DNA of 64,000 bases from an uncultured Bacilli bacterium (GTDB lineage: Bacteria > Bacillota_I > Bacilli_A > RF39 > UBA660): positions 1 through 64,000 of the forward strand of contig CANRDQ010000002.1 in the NCBI GenBank assembly GCA_947629395.1, given 5' to 3'. Positions within the stretch are counted from its first letter, which is position 1; each line of letters opens with the position of its first letter. Below, in pieces: positions 35,389-42,370 of this stretch. The translations under genes and the position numbers were made by a program. The notes beneath the pieces were generated by a model. It was not told where the DNA came from and made no database searches. It was given only the letters and a program-made list of their open reading frames with translations.

Positions 35389-35618
35389 TGATAGAAACAA
35401 AAGGTTTAGGAGCTGGGAGTTATCCCTCTCCACCTGAACCTAAGGAAAAGGTTTTTGAAGTTACTGTAGAGGGAAGTTTCAAAGGGAAAATAATTGTTTA
35501 TACTAAAGATTTTTGTGAGGCTTCCTTTAAAATACAGCAAAAAGATTATGATGAGGACGAATTTAGCCTATTAGACTATGAGATAGAAGATATAAATGAC
35601 GTAAAGGAGATTCAATAA
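35388..35618 (+). CDS. Small phage protein, unknown
   Basis: A 76-residue acidic protein overlapping the previous stop by one base. It has a Pro-rich head (AGSYPSPPEPKEK) and a beta-rich body. No family is recognised. Confidence 0.58.
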   Translation: MIETKGLGAGSYPSPPEPKEKVFEVTVEGSFKGKIIVYTKDFCEASFKIQQKDYDEDEFSLLDYEIEDINDVKEIQ

Positions 35619-35619
35619 A

Positions 35620-35790
35620 ATGTCATCTAAAGAAAGAAAAGTAGGGGAAGGAATCGGTTTTGAAAGAATAAGAAGAATTACAGGTTATTTAGTAGGTACA
35701 GTAGATAGATTTAATAATGCAAAAAAAGCAGAAGAACATGATCGTGTAAAACATAGTAGTCAAAGTTCTTTAAAAAAGGAGAATAAATAA
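35620..35790 (+). CDS. Small protein resembling the tail of anaerobic ribonucleotide reductase
   Basis: A 56-residue ORF with AAAGGAG upstream. Its core FERIRRITGYLVGTVDRFNN and the following KKAEEHDRVKH match the C-terminal tail of NrdD (E..SR.TGY...WN.GK..E...R), but the zinc cysteines of NrdD are missing. Such orphan NrdD-tail peptides occur in phages; their function is unknown. Confidence 0.65.
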   Translation: MSSKERKVGEGIGFERIRRITGYLVGTVDRFNNAKKAEEHDRVKHSSQSSLKKENK

Positions 35791-35791
35791 T

Positions 35792-36211
35792 ATGTATCAA
35801 ACAGGTATAGCAGTGGATTATGGAAGAATGTTTTATACTAATAATAAAATTGGATTTGACCCAGTAATGGTACGTAAATATAATCTTTTAAATGACATAA
35901 GAAATTATTATATAGCAGAACCATACGTTACAATTATTTGGAAAAATGGTAAAAAAACACAGACTATAGTTGATTGTGACGATAAATTTGATAAAGCGTT
36001 AGGTTTTATGTTAGCAGTATATAAATATGACCGTTTGTATATTAAGAAGTACTCAAAAACTAAGTATAAAAAAGAATTAAGTTGTATTAAAGGTTGCAAG
36101 TTATATGATTACTTATTTATTAGATTTAAAGAGTTTACTTCAATGGATACAATTAAGGCTAATAAATATTTAGAAAATTTAACAATTACTGAAAATAAAA
36201 AAAAGAAATAA
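35792..36211 (+). CDS. Phage protein, unknown
   Basis: A 139-residue Tyr/Lys-rich protein. The block TIVDCDDKFDKALGFMLAVYKY (two parts: TIVDCDDKFD and KALGFMLAVYKY) recurs in proteins of Gram-positive phages as far as I recall. There is no catalytic motif. Confidence 0.58.
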   Translation: MYQTGIAVDYGRMFYTNNKIGFDPVMVRKYNLLNDIRNYYIAEPYVTIIWKNGKKTQTIVDCDDKFDKALGFMLAVYKYDRLYIKKYSKTKYKKELSCIKGCKLYDYLFIRFKEFTSMDTIKANKYLENLTITENKKKK

Positions 36212-36235
36212 GAAAATGTATAGAAAGGAAAAATT

Positions 36236-36628
36236 ATGGCAATAATAAAAAAAGTTTTTGATAAGGAATTTTATAAAAGAATCGAGGGAGAAGATAAATA
36301 TAATAAAAATCAGGATTGGGTAGATAATCTTGATGGAAAAGCAATTAATACAAAAAAAATAAATGTAAATAAAAGAGATATTTATATAAAAAATGCTTGG
36401 CTAAAATACGTTTACGACACATTATTCATAAAAGAAAAAGAAACAAATACAGTAAATGATATTTTATGTAGAATTCTTACTTATTCTGAAAGATACGTAG
36501 AACAATATGGAATCATGCCTAGATTTGTAAAATTAAGCAAAAGAGATTTAAGCATGATTGAAAATTATAATAGTAGTGTAATAAAAAATAATAAAATTTT
36601 GGACATGGAAATTTTAGTGGAGGAATAA
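36236..36628 (+). CDS. Phage protein, unknown
   Basis: A 130-residue basic protein with a good ribosome site (GAAAGGA). It overlaps the next gene by one base (TAATG). No motif is recognised. Confidence 0.55.
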   Translation: MAIIKKVFDKEFYKRIEGEDKYNKNQDWVDNLDGKAINTKKINVNKRDIYIKNAWLKYVYDTLFIKEKETNTVNDILCRILTYSERYVEQYGIMPRFVKLSKRDLSMIENYNSSVIKNNKILDMEILVEE

Positions 36629-36948
36629 TGAACTTTAAAGAGCTAGAAAATAAAATGATTTTTAGACGAGATAATGATTATGGTAGTTTTTATTCTATTG
36701 GTTTATCAAAAAAGCTAGAAGATGGTAGCTATGAAAATGGTTATTTTGACGTCAGATTTAAAAAAGGAGTTTCATTAGAAAATAAAACTAAAATCAACAT
36801 AAAGGAAGCTTGGTTGACCTTCTATAAAAAAAGCGATGATGAATATACAAAAACAGTTCCATATATTTTTATTAACGATTTTGAAATAATAGAAAATGAT
36901 TCAGAAGATTCTATAGAAGATTTTGATGATGACGATTTACCATTTTAG
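36628..36948 (+). CDS. Probable single-stranded DNA-binding protein with SSB-type tail
   Basis: A 106-residue protein. A beta-rich body (about 1-88) could be an OB fold. It ends in a strongly acidic tail closing with DDDDLPF, the tip that SSB proteins use to bind repair proteins. The body is not clearly SSB by sequence. The tail and its place in the replication block are the evidence. Confidence 0.6.
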   Translation: MNFKELENKMIFRRDNDYGSFYSIGLSKKLEDGSYENGYFDVRFKKGVSLENKTKINIKEAWLTFYKKSDDEYTKTVPYIFINDFEIIENDSEDSIEDFDDDDLPF

Positions 36949-36950
36949 TT

Positions 36951-37361
36951 ATGTTGAAGATAATGAATGAAAGCCTTAATGATATTGAAAGAAAGTTAGA
37001 CATCCTAATTTTAGAAAAAAACAGACTGTTAAGAGAAAAAGATAATGAAGCAAATATAGATATCTGCTCTTTATCTGATACTAATAAAGAAGAATATTTA
37101 AAAAAATTAGAAAAAAGAATTTCGTCAATAGAACGAGAAATAGATTACTTGGAAGACAAGCAAGAAACTTATTATGACAATTTGTCAAAAATGGACGGAA
37201 TTGAGTATAGATTGTATTTTTATATAGTACAAGGAATAAAACCAACTAAAGCAATTGAAAAAGTCGCAGAAGAAAATTATATGAAAGGTATTAAACCAAC
37301 AACTGAGAGGGGAATCATGCCTTATTATAAGAACATGAAAAAAAGTTGTGGACTTCAGTGA
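36951..37361 (+). CDS. Late transcription regulator candidate (ArpU/RinA-like)
   Basis: A 136-residue protein with a long N-terminal coiled coil (about 5-80) and a C-terminal helix-turn-helix-like part, GIKPTKAIEKVAEENYMKGI. Proteins with this layout at the end of the early region switch on late genes in Gram-positive phages. A start at 36963 is also possible; neither has a strong ribosome site. The 23-bp operator-like repeat begins inside its last codons. Confidence 0.55.
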   Translation: MLKIMNESLNDIERKLDILILEKNRLLREKDNEANIDICSLSDTNKEEYLKKLEKRISSIEREIDYLEDKQETYYDNLSKMDGIEYRLYFYIVQGIKPTKAIEKVAEENYMKGIKPTTERGIMPYYKNMKKSCGLQ

Positions 37362-37374
37362 TTTTTCAGTAAAA
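37352..37374 (+). repeat. Operator-like 23-bp repeat, copy 1
   Basis: This exact 23-bp sequence recurs at 47390-47412. It contains TTCAGT twice, 11 bp apart (one helical turn), as expected for a dimeric activator. TATAAT follows 11 bases after its end. Confidence 0.7.
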
Positions 37375-37381
37375 AGTGTGG

Positions 37382-37420
37382 TTATATAATAATTGTCAAT
37401 GATAAATAATTCATTGGCAA
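37382..37420 (-). pseudogene. Remnant of a holin-like toxin start, 12 codons
   Basis: On the minus strand AAGAAAGGAGGTGA is followed by TTG CCA ATG and a 12-codon frame (MPMNYLSLTIII). The leader and the MPM start resemble those of small holin-like type I toxins of Lactobacillales phages. The frame stops before a full hydrophobic peptide, so it looks decayed. Confidence 0.35.
37385..37390 (+). promoter_or_regulatory. -10 box of the RNA-island promoter
   Basis: TATAAT at 37385-37390, downstream of the 23-bp operator-like repeat. A transcript from here would cover the two tRNAs, the Ro60-like gene and the three RNA units. Confidence 0.5.
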
Positions 37421-37421
37421 T
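37392..37421. repeat. 11-bp inverted repeat
   Basis: ATTGTCAATGA (37392-37402) pairs with TCATTGGCAAT (37411-37421), one G-U. It sits at the predicted transcript start. Confidence 0.6.
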
Positions 37422-37471
37422 AGTCACCTCCTTTCTTACATATAGGGAAGATTTATTCTTCCCCATTATAT

Positions 37472-37548
37472 CGGGGGATAGAGCAGTCTGGTAGCTCGTT
37501 GGGCTCATTACCCAAAGGTCAGTGGTTCGAATCCACTTCCCCCAACCA
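37472..37548 (+). tRNA. tRNA-fMet-like initiator tRNA (CAT), phage
   Basis: A 77-nt cloverleaf with encoded CCA and anticodon CAT (37506-37508). It has both hallmarks of bacterial initiator tRNA: an unpaired C1-A72 end (CGGGGGA with TCCCCCA) and three G-C pairs (GGG/CCC) in the anticodon stem. The D arm AGCAGTCTGGTAGCT also fits. Position 37 is T instead of the usual purine. A GGGAAG/CTTCCC hairpin (37445-37463) precedes it. Confidence 0.9.
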
Positions 37549-37766
37549 AAATTGACTATATTCGCAAGGACATGGCTTGTTATTGATATAGAGGTATTAT
37601 GCTTTCCAAAATGCATACGTTTTCTTGTAAATCTTTACGTGAAGAGAGATTGAGGTTTTTGAAAAGTTTTGACTAATTAATGTTGCAATTACATTAAAAA
37701 GAACTTTTCGGTTATATTTTTCCTGAAAAATAAAATTGCTACCGTTCCCATGAATGAACGGTATTT
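37549..37766 (+). other. Structured spacer between the two phage tRNAs
   Basis: No ORF is seen. Hairpins read by eye: CTATAT/ATATAG with GCAAG/CTTGT inside (37556-37591); TATGC/GCATA (37598-37617); GAAAAGTT/AACTTTTC enclosing TTAATGT/ACATTAA (about 37661-37709); and TACCGTTC/GAACGGTA (about 37740-37763) directly before tRNA-Phe. It may be processing signals or a separate non-coding RNA. Confidence 0.5.
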
Positions 37767-37842
37767 GGACAAGTAGCTCAGTTGGCAGAGCAGTAGATTG
37801 AAGCTCTATGTGTCGGTAGTTCGAAACTATCCTTGTCCACCA
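37767..37842 (+). tRNA. tRNA-Phe (GAA), phage
   Basis: A 76-nt tRNA with acceptor GGACAAG/CTTGTCC, anticodon loop TTGAAGC with GAA at 37800-37802, a normal D arm and encoded CCA. It lies 27 bases before the Ro60-like gene. Confidence 0.93.
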
Positions 37843-37869
37843 AAGTAAAATAAATAAGAGGTTTTAAAT

Positions 37870-39234
37870 ATGAATAGATTAGAAAAAATATTATCAGAAA
37901 AGAAAACAGAAAATGGAGATATTTCCTATAAAACAACTGGAAATAACTTAACTGATTTAATGTTTTTAACAGCATTCTTTGAAAAACACTTAGACCAAGT
38001 TAAAATTGGTACAAGCGATAAAGAAAAACTATTTGCAATGTTTGTCAGAGATCCAAGATATGGACTTGGTAGACGTGACTTAGGACGTAAGTTAATGCAA
38101 CTTGCAAAAGTAGATGCACATGATATTGTAAAAGCAGGTAGATTTGATGATTTATGGAATATACCTACTGATTACAATTTAAATATTCTGAAATGTTTTT
38201 TAGATAAAAATGATTCACTTGCTAAAAAGTGGGCACCTAGACTTACTGGAAAAGACAAGGAAATTGCAAAGGCTTTATGTCAAGAATGGAATTTATCAGA
38301 AAAGGAATATCGTAAGTTAATAAAAACTGATAGTACAGTTGAATACAAACTTTCTTATGCAGAAGCAAAAACTAAAGAAAATACTCCATTAAATAAATTA
38401 TTCAAAGAATATGAATATAAACATCCTTTAGTAGATAAAATCGATTTTGAAAAAGTACCAAGCTTAGCAATGCACAAGTATCTGAAATGTTTTTCTACGA
38501 GAGAAGACATTAAAGATAGATTTAATGAGTATATACAAAAAGTTAAAGAAGATAAAGCAAAGATTAACACTTCTACTGCAAACGTGTATGATGCTTATAA
38601 AACAACAACACGTAGTGCAAAAGGATTAGAAGAAAATACGGAAGTAGTTGCTAAAAAAACTATTGATAATGCAACTCTTGGAGTAGAAATGAATGCTATA
38701 TGTATTCTTGATACTTCGGCTTCTATGGGGTTTGGAGATAATGTTTTAGAAAAGGCTATGTCTATAGCATATGCACTATCTACACATTCAACTTATGCGC
38801 CTAATCAGATAATATCATTTAGCTCAAGACCTAAACTTATGACTATTAAGGGAAAAACATTGAAAGAACAGTATGAGTCAATGTACACTGGAGATTGTTC
38901 TAGTACGGATTTTGCTAGAGTTATGAAACTTTTACAAAAATTAGAAACATATCCTGAATACTTAATAGTATTAAGTGATATGGAATTTGATATAGGTTCT
39001 AATCAAAGCAAAGAAGAAACTATGAAGTTATTTAAACAGCACGGTGCTGATACAAAAATAATTTGGTGGAATTTGAATGATAGAAATAAAACGGTTCCTG
39101 AGTTTGATGAATACGGAAATATTTATTTAAGTGGGTATAATTTGCAAATATTAAAGTTGTTAGAAAATAAATTTGATATGACAACTTATATAGATAAAAT
39201 TCTTGAAGATTACAGAAAAAAAGTAGGTAAATAA
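37870..39234 (+). CDS. Ro60-like RNA-binding protein (TROVE/DUF2828 plus vWA)
   Basis: A 454-residue protein. Residues 1 to about 260 form a helical-repeat domain with family-like blocks: FVRDPRYGLGRRDLGRKLM, RFDDLW, KKWAPRLTGKDKEIAKAL and KVPSLAMHKYLKCF. The C-terminal vWA domain has a complete metal site: DTSAS (Asp281), the Thr in GDCSSTDF (Thr346) and the Asp in VLSDMEFD (Asp370). Ro60 proteins bind Y RNAs and misfolded RNAs as a ring. AGAGG precedes the ATG. It is flanked by tRNA genes and three structured RNA units, which supports an RNA-binding role. Confidence 0.78.
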   Translation: MNRLEKILSEKKTENGDISYKTTGNNLTDLMFLTAFFEKHLDQVKIGTSDKEKLFAMFVRDPRYGLGRRDLGRKLMQLAKVDAHDIVKAGRFDDLWNIPTDYNLNILKCFLDKNDSLAKKWAPRLTGKDKEIAKALCQEWNLSEKEYRKLIKTDSTVEYKLSYAEAKTKENTPLNKLFKEYEYKHPLVDKIDFEKVPSLAMHKYLKCFSTREDIKDRFNEYIQKVKEDKAKINTSTANVYDAYKTTTRSAKGLEENTEVVAKKTIDNATLGVEMNAICILDTSASMGFGDNVLEKAMSIAYALSTHSTYAPNQIISFSSRPKLMTIKGKTLKEQYESMYTGDCSSTDFARVMKLLQKLETYPEYLIVLSDMEFDIGSNQSKEETMKLFKQHGADTKIIWWNLNDRNKTVPEFDEYGNIYLSGYNLQILKLLENKFDMTTYIDKILEDYRKKVGK

Positions 39235-39235
39235 T

Positions 39236-39361
39236 ATGACTAAAAGATTACATGGTGGGTCTAGCCCAGTAAGAGAAGCAAAATATAAAACACACTTTGA
39301 AAAGATAAGAGACCACTTAAAAAATGGAAATACAAATAAAAAGAAAAAGAATAAAAAATAA
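39236..39361 (+). CDS. Very small basic phage protein
   Basis: A 41-residue ORF starting just after the Ro60-like stop. MTKRLHGGSSPVREAKYKTH is followed by a Lys/Asn-only tail. Coupled translation with the Ro60-like gene is likely. Unknown function; a basic RNA-binding helper is possible. Confidence 0.5.
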   Translation: MTKRLHGGSSPVREAKYKTHFEKIRDHLKNGNTNKKKKNKK

Positions 39362-39365
39362 AATA

Positions 39366-39480
39366 AAAGCACATTACAGCAAACCGTTAGTGGTAAGACG
39401 TTTCATTGATACTGAAAAGATAGTTGGTTCGATTCCAACCCTATTAGTTAAAATAGGAAGTCGATTAATTAAAGTGCTTT
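39366..39480 (+). ncRNA. Y RNA-like/tRNA-like unit A
   Basis: A 115-nt unit closed by AAAGCAC (39366-39372) and GTGCTTT (39474-39480). ATTACAGCAA follows the 5' strand. Inside are tRNA-type arms: D-like CGTT/GACG with loop AGTGGTAA (39385-39400), an anticodon-like TTTCA/TGAAA with seven-base loop TTGATAC (39401-39417), a T arm GTTGG/CCAAC with loop TTCGATT (39423-39439), then a hairpin CCTATT/AATAGG (39440-39457). It has no normal acceptor stem and no CCA, so it is not an ordinary tRNA. Confidence 0.75.
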
Positions 39481-39504
39481 GTTACTTCTAAATAAGATAA
39501 AGTA

Positions 39505-39583
39505 AAAGGTCATACAGCAAAATAATAGCTATTAGAAAATGGTTCTAAAAAGCACACGATTGGTAAACGTGAAAAAGACCTTT
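39505..39583 (+). ncRNA. Y RNA-like/tRNA-like unit B
   Basis: A 79-nt unit closed by AAAGGTC (39505-39511) and GACCTTT (39577-39583). ATACAGCAA follows. Inside are AGC/GCT, TTAGA/TCTAA with a seven-base loop, and CACG/CGTG, a degenerate cloverleaf. The closing stem differs from unit A in two bases on both sides, so pairing is kept by compensating changes. Confidence 0.7.
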
Positions 39584-39604
39584 GTTATGAATATAAAATT
39601 AATT

Positions 39605-39705
39605 AAGCCCATTACAGCAACCAAAATAAAAAAGCTTGGATTAAACTAATTTATATATTAAATTACGTTAGGTACTAAAAATTTTAAAAATATTATAGAG
39701 GGCTT
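39605..39705 (+). ncRNA. Y RNA-like/tRNA-like unit C
   Basis: A 101-nt unit closed by AAGCCC (39605-39610) and GGGCTT (39700-39705). ATTACAGCAA follows. Inside are CCAA/TTGG (39621-39639) and TAATTTA/TAAATTA (39647-39665). After the 3' strand TTTGC could pair with GCAA of the conserved motif; the corresponding TTTGT in units A and B would give a G-U there. Confidence 0.68.
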
Positions 39706-39784
39706 TGCAAAAAAAATATAATATTTAAATAAAATTTTTATAGAAAAGACGTTTTTTATAAGACGCCTTTTTATTTGGAGAAAA

Positions 39785-40021
39785 ATGAAAGCAGAAGAAA
39801 AATTTTTAAAGTTAGGTTTTTTCAAAATTGATGACGAAGAAGAAATAACTTATTTTAAAAGTAAAATAACCGAAACGGACCATATAATTTTTAATAAGCA
39901 AAATAAGACTGTATGTTGTTATAGAGAAGAACATCCTTTTTGTAAAATAAAACCTTTTTATATTGATGAAATAGAAATAAAAGCTATATTAGCTCAATTA
40001 AGTGAAATGAAAGAAAAATAA
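39785..40021 (+). CDS. Small phage protein, unknown
   Basis: A 78-residue protein with TTTGGAG before the ATG. Mixed strand/helix composition with two adjacent Cys (TVCCYREEHPFCK). No family is recognised. Confidence 0.6.
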   Translation: MKAEEKFLKLGFFKIDDEEEITYFKSKITETDHIIFNKQNKTVCCYREEHPFCKIKPFYIDEIEIKAILAQLSEMKEK

Positions 40022-40034
40022 TAGAGGCATTTAA

Positions 40035-40148
40035 ATGGAATTAGCGCTTGAAATTTGTGGAGTAATTGTTGTTATAGCAGGAACTTTATTTATTGTAGTT
40101 ATTTTATGTCTAATTATTTGGACTTGGTATTTATTGATAAAACTTTAA
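40035..40148 (+). CDS. Very small one-helix membrane protein
   Basis: A 37-residue ORF (GAGG upstream) that is almost only one hydrophobic helix, ALEICGVIVVIAGTLFIVVI and onward, ending WTWYLLIKL. Function unknown. Confidence 0.5.
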   Translation: MELALEICGVIVVIAGTLFIVVILCLIIWTWYLLIKL

Positions 40149-40163
40149 AGGAAGTGTGATAGT

Positions 40164-40547
40164 ATGAATGAAAATGAAAAGGAATTTTTTAATAATAAAG
40201 AATATATATGTGCTTATTGTTTAAATAAAAGAGAAGATAGATTATGTGATGATTTTTCAAATGATTGTGGAAAAGTTAATGTTTTAAGAAATGATTATAG
40301 TGATTATTTAGAAAATTGCATTACTAAATTGCTTAGCAAAAAACAACAACTTATTATTTCTTTTTTGGAAGATAAGATAAATATGTGTGATGGTGTTATT
40401 GATACAATAAAAAGTGATTTGGAAGAAACACAATTTACATTTAATTGTAAAAAGGCTTTAGAAGATACTTTAAAAAAAAATAAACTAGCAAAAAAGATAT
40501 ATCAAAAAGTCCTAGACTTTGTTAATAAAGGTGGTAAAGATGAATGA
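40164..40547 (+). CDS. Phage protein with Cys cluster, unknown
   Basis: A 127-residue protein. YICAYCLNKREDRLCDDF and NDCG near the N-terminus could bind zinc; the rest is helical and coiled-coil-like. No family is recognised. Confidence 0.6.
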   Translation: MNENEKEFFNNKEYICAYCLNKREDRLCDDFSNDCGKVNVLRNDYSDYLENCITKLLSKKQQLIISFLEDKINMCDGVIDTIKSDLEETQFTFNCKKALEDTLKKNKLAKKIYQKVLDFVNKGGKDE

Positions 40548-40872
40548 AGTAGAATTAATAAATAAAGATTTTAGAAGATTAAAAATAAATGGAGTAATTT
40601 ATTATGACGTTCCCAAAGATATTTATAATGCTATTGAAGAATTACAAAAAGAAAATGAAACTTTAAAACACTATCGATGTAAGAGAAATTGTGTTTCAAG
40701 ATTAGCAGAAAATAGAAAATTAACAGACACAGAGATTTTAGATGAACTTGAAGAGTGGCTAGGTAATTCATTAATACTTTATGATGAAAAGACTATTCAC
40801 AATGACCAATTCCTTTTAGCAGAACAAGGAGTTCTTAATAAAATACAAGAATTGAAAAAAGAAATGAGTTAA
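40540..40872 (+). CDS. Phage protein, unknown
   Basis: A 110-residue helical protein. The ATG at 40540 has AAAGGTGG upstream; a TTG seven codons earlier is rejected. It overlaps its neighbours on both sides. A coiled coil lies around IEELQKENETLKHY. Confidence 0.6.
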   Translation: MNEVELINKDFRRLKINGVIYYDVPKDIYNAIEELQKENETLKHYRCKRNCVSRLAENRKLTDTEILDELEEWLGNSLILYDEKTIHNDQFLLAEQGVLNKIQELKKEMS

Positions 40873-41288
40873 TGTATTTTGAAGTAAAAACAAAACCAAA
40901 AGGAAAAGGTCGTCCAAGATTTGTACGTAGAGGTAATTTTGTTTCTACTTATACACCAAAGACGACAAAAGAGTATGAAGAAACGATTAGAAATGCTTTT
41001 TTAGAACAATGTAAAGGTCAATATGATAAAGAATATACAGGCTTAATAAAAGTTTCTATATGGGCATATTTCGCCCCTTCTAAGAGCTTGTCTAAGGCAA
41101 AGAAGAAAGAGCTTATAGGACAACCACACTTAAAAAAACCAGACGTAGATAATCTTGCGAAAAGTATACTGGACGCACTTAATGGGGTAGCTTGGAAAGA
41201 TGATTCACAAATAGGTGCATTGTTAGTATGTAAGTTATACGGAGAAGAAGATAAAGTAACAGTGGAGATAGAATATGTTGAAGATTAA
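40872..41288 (+). CDS. RusA family Holliday junction resolvase
   Basis: A 138-residue RusA-type endonuclease that cuts branched DNA during phage recombination or before packaging. Family signs are KPKGKGRPRF at the N-terminus, YTPKTTKEYE, and the catalytic Asp cluster KKPDVDNLAKSILDALNG followed by WKDDSQI. Length is normal. Confidence 0.92.
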   Translation: MYFEVKTKPKGKGRPRFVRRGNFVSTYTPKTTKEYEETIRNAFLEQCKGQYDKEYTGLIKVSIWAYFAPSKSLSKAKKKELIGQPHLKKPDVDNLAKSILDALNGVAWKDDSQIGALLVCKLYGEEDKVTVEIEYVED

Positions 41289-41580
41289 AGATAACGTAGA
41301 TTTAAAAGAATTAGAAAAATATGGCGCTACTTTTTATTATGATTTTTATGATGGTAAAATTAATGAAATATGGTTTGTTGACGATAAAGAGGAAGGAAAT
41401 TCGTTTTGGTTTAAATTAAAATTTAAAAAAACAGTTATTACAGAAGGACTTTTATTTAAGAAAAGAGAAGAAGTTTTTTTATTAGAACCAGTAGAAAAAC
41501 ATAATTATTATAATAAGGTGGATTTATTATATGATTTAATACAAGCTGGTTTGATAGAAAAGGTAGGGGAAAGTAATTAA
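41275..41580 (+). CDS. Phage protein, unknown
   Basis: A 101-residue protein overlapping the rusA end. Beta-rich (FYYDFYDGKINEIWFVDDK) with no recognised motif. Confidence 0.58.
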   Translation: MLKIKDNVDLKELEKYGATFYYDFYDGKINEIWFVDDKEEGNSFWFKLKFKKTVITEGLLFKKREEVFLLEPVEKHNYYNKVDLLYDLIQAGLIEKVGESN

Positions 41581-42370
41581 AGTAATAGTAAGAGATTTAA
41601 CTAAAGAAAACGATATTTATAAGAATATTGATGAAATCAAGATAATTTCTTTATCCGATATTCATTTAGGTAGTAAACAAGTGGACCAGAGTTTGCTAGC
41701 GGAAGCAATATGCAAGATACGAGATAACGAAGATACATTTACTATACTGAATGGAGATTTAATTGATATGACATTGAAGAATAGTGCAGGCAGTGTATAT
41801 GAAAATGATATTACTCCTATGCAACAAGTAGAAATGTTAGTAAGTTTATTAGAACCAATTAAAGATAAGATACTTGTTGTTGCTAGTGGGAATCACGAAA
41901 GAAGATTAGAAAAAGATACAAGCATAGATATATTAAAACTTGTATGTAGTCAATTAGGTATAATAGATAGATATTCAAGTGGGTCGTGGTACTTATACTT
42001 GTACTTTGGCGAGAAAACCTATGGAAGAAAAACTCCTATGGTATATACTATCTTTGGTAATCATGGTACAGGTGGTGGAAGAGGAGTAGGAGGTAAAGCA
42101 AACAGACTTGTAGACTTGTCTAATATAGCAATAGCAGACCTTTACATAATGGGACATACACATACTCCTATGAGTACAAAGAAGTGTATTTATTTACCTG
42201 ATTATAGTAATAAAGCACTTAATTTTAAAGAAATGCATTATTTAATGACTAATTCATTTTTGAAATACGATAACTCTTATGGAGAAACGCAATGTTACCA
42301 TCCCGTGAGTACAACTTTAACAGAAGCTATACTTAGTGGAAAAGAAAGAAAAATAAAGGTAGTGATATAG
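41576..42370 (+). CDS. Metallophosphoesterase, apparent ATT start
   Basis: A 264-residue calcineurin-like phosphoesterase. Metal motifs are ISLSDIHLGS (DxH), LNGDLIDM (GDxxD), ASGNHERR (GNHE), FGNHGTGG and MGHTHTP (GHTH). A GTG at 41681 would cut off the essential DIH motif, so it cannot be the start. The frame opens upstream and the natural start is ATT AAA GTA at 41576, with AGGGGA at 41565-41570 and overlap of the previous stop. ATG AAA GTA would be the normal form. Confidence 0.82.
   Translation: MKVIVRDLTKENDIYKNIDEIKIISLSDIHLGSKQVDQSLLAEAICKIRDNEDTFTILNGDLIDMTLKNSAGSVYENDITPMQQVEMLVSLLEPIKDKILVVASGNHERRLEKDTSIDILKLVCSQLGIIDRYSSGSWYLYLYFGEKTYGRKTPMVYTIFGNHGTGGGRGVGGKANRLVDLSNIAIADLYIMGHTHTPMSTKKCIYLPDYSNKALNFKEMHYLMTNSFLKYDNSYGETQCYHPVSTTLTEAILSGKERKIKVVI

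Noticed and set aside
37185..37616. Minus-strand reading frame of 143 codons covering the initiator tRNA
   Set aside because: It contains the well-known false peptide GWGKWIRTTDL that arises from the antisense of tRNA-Met; it also overlaps the regulator gene.
39366..39705. Three ordinary tRNA genes
   Set aside because: No CCA, no standard acceptor, a conserved ATTACAGCAA after the first stem in all three, and unit sizes from 79 to 115 nt. Decayed tRNAs would not keep compensating stem changes.
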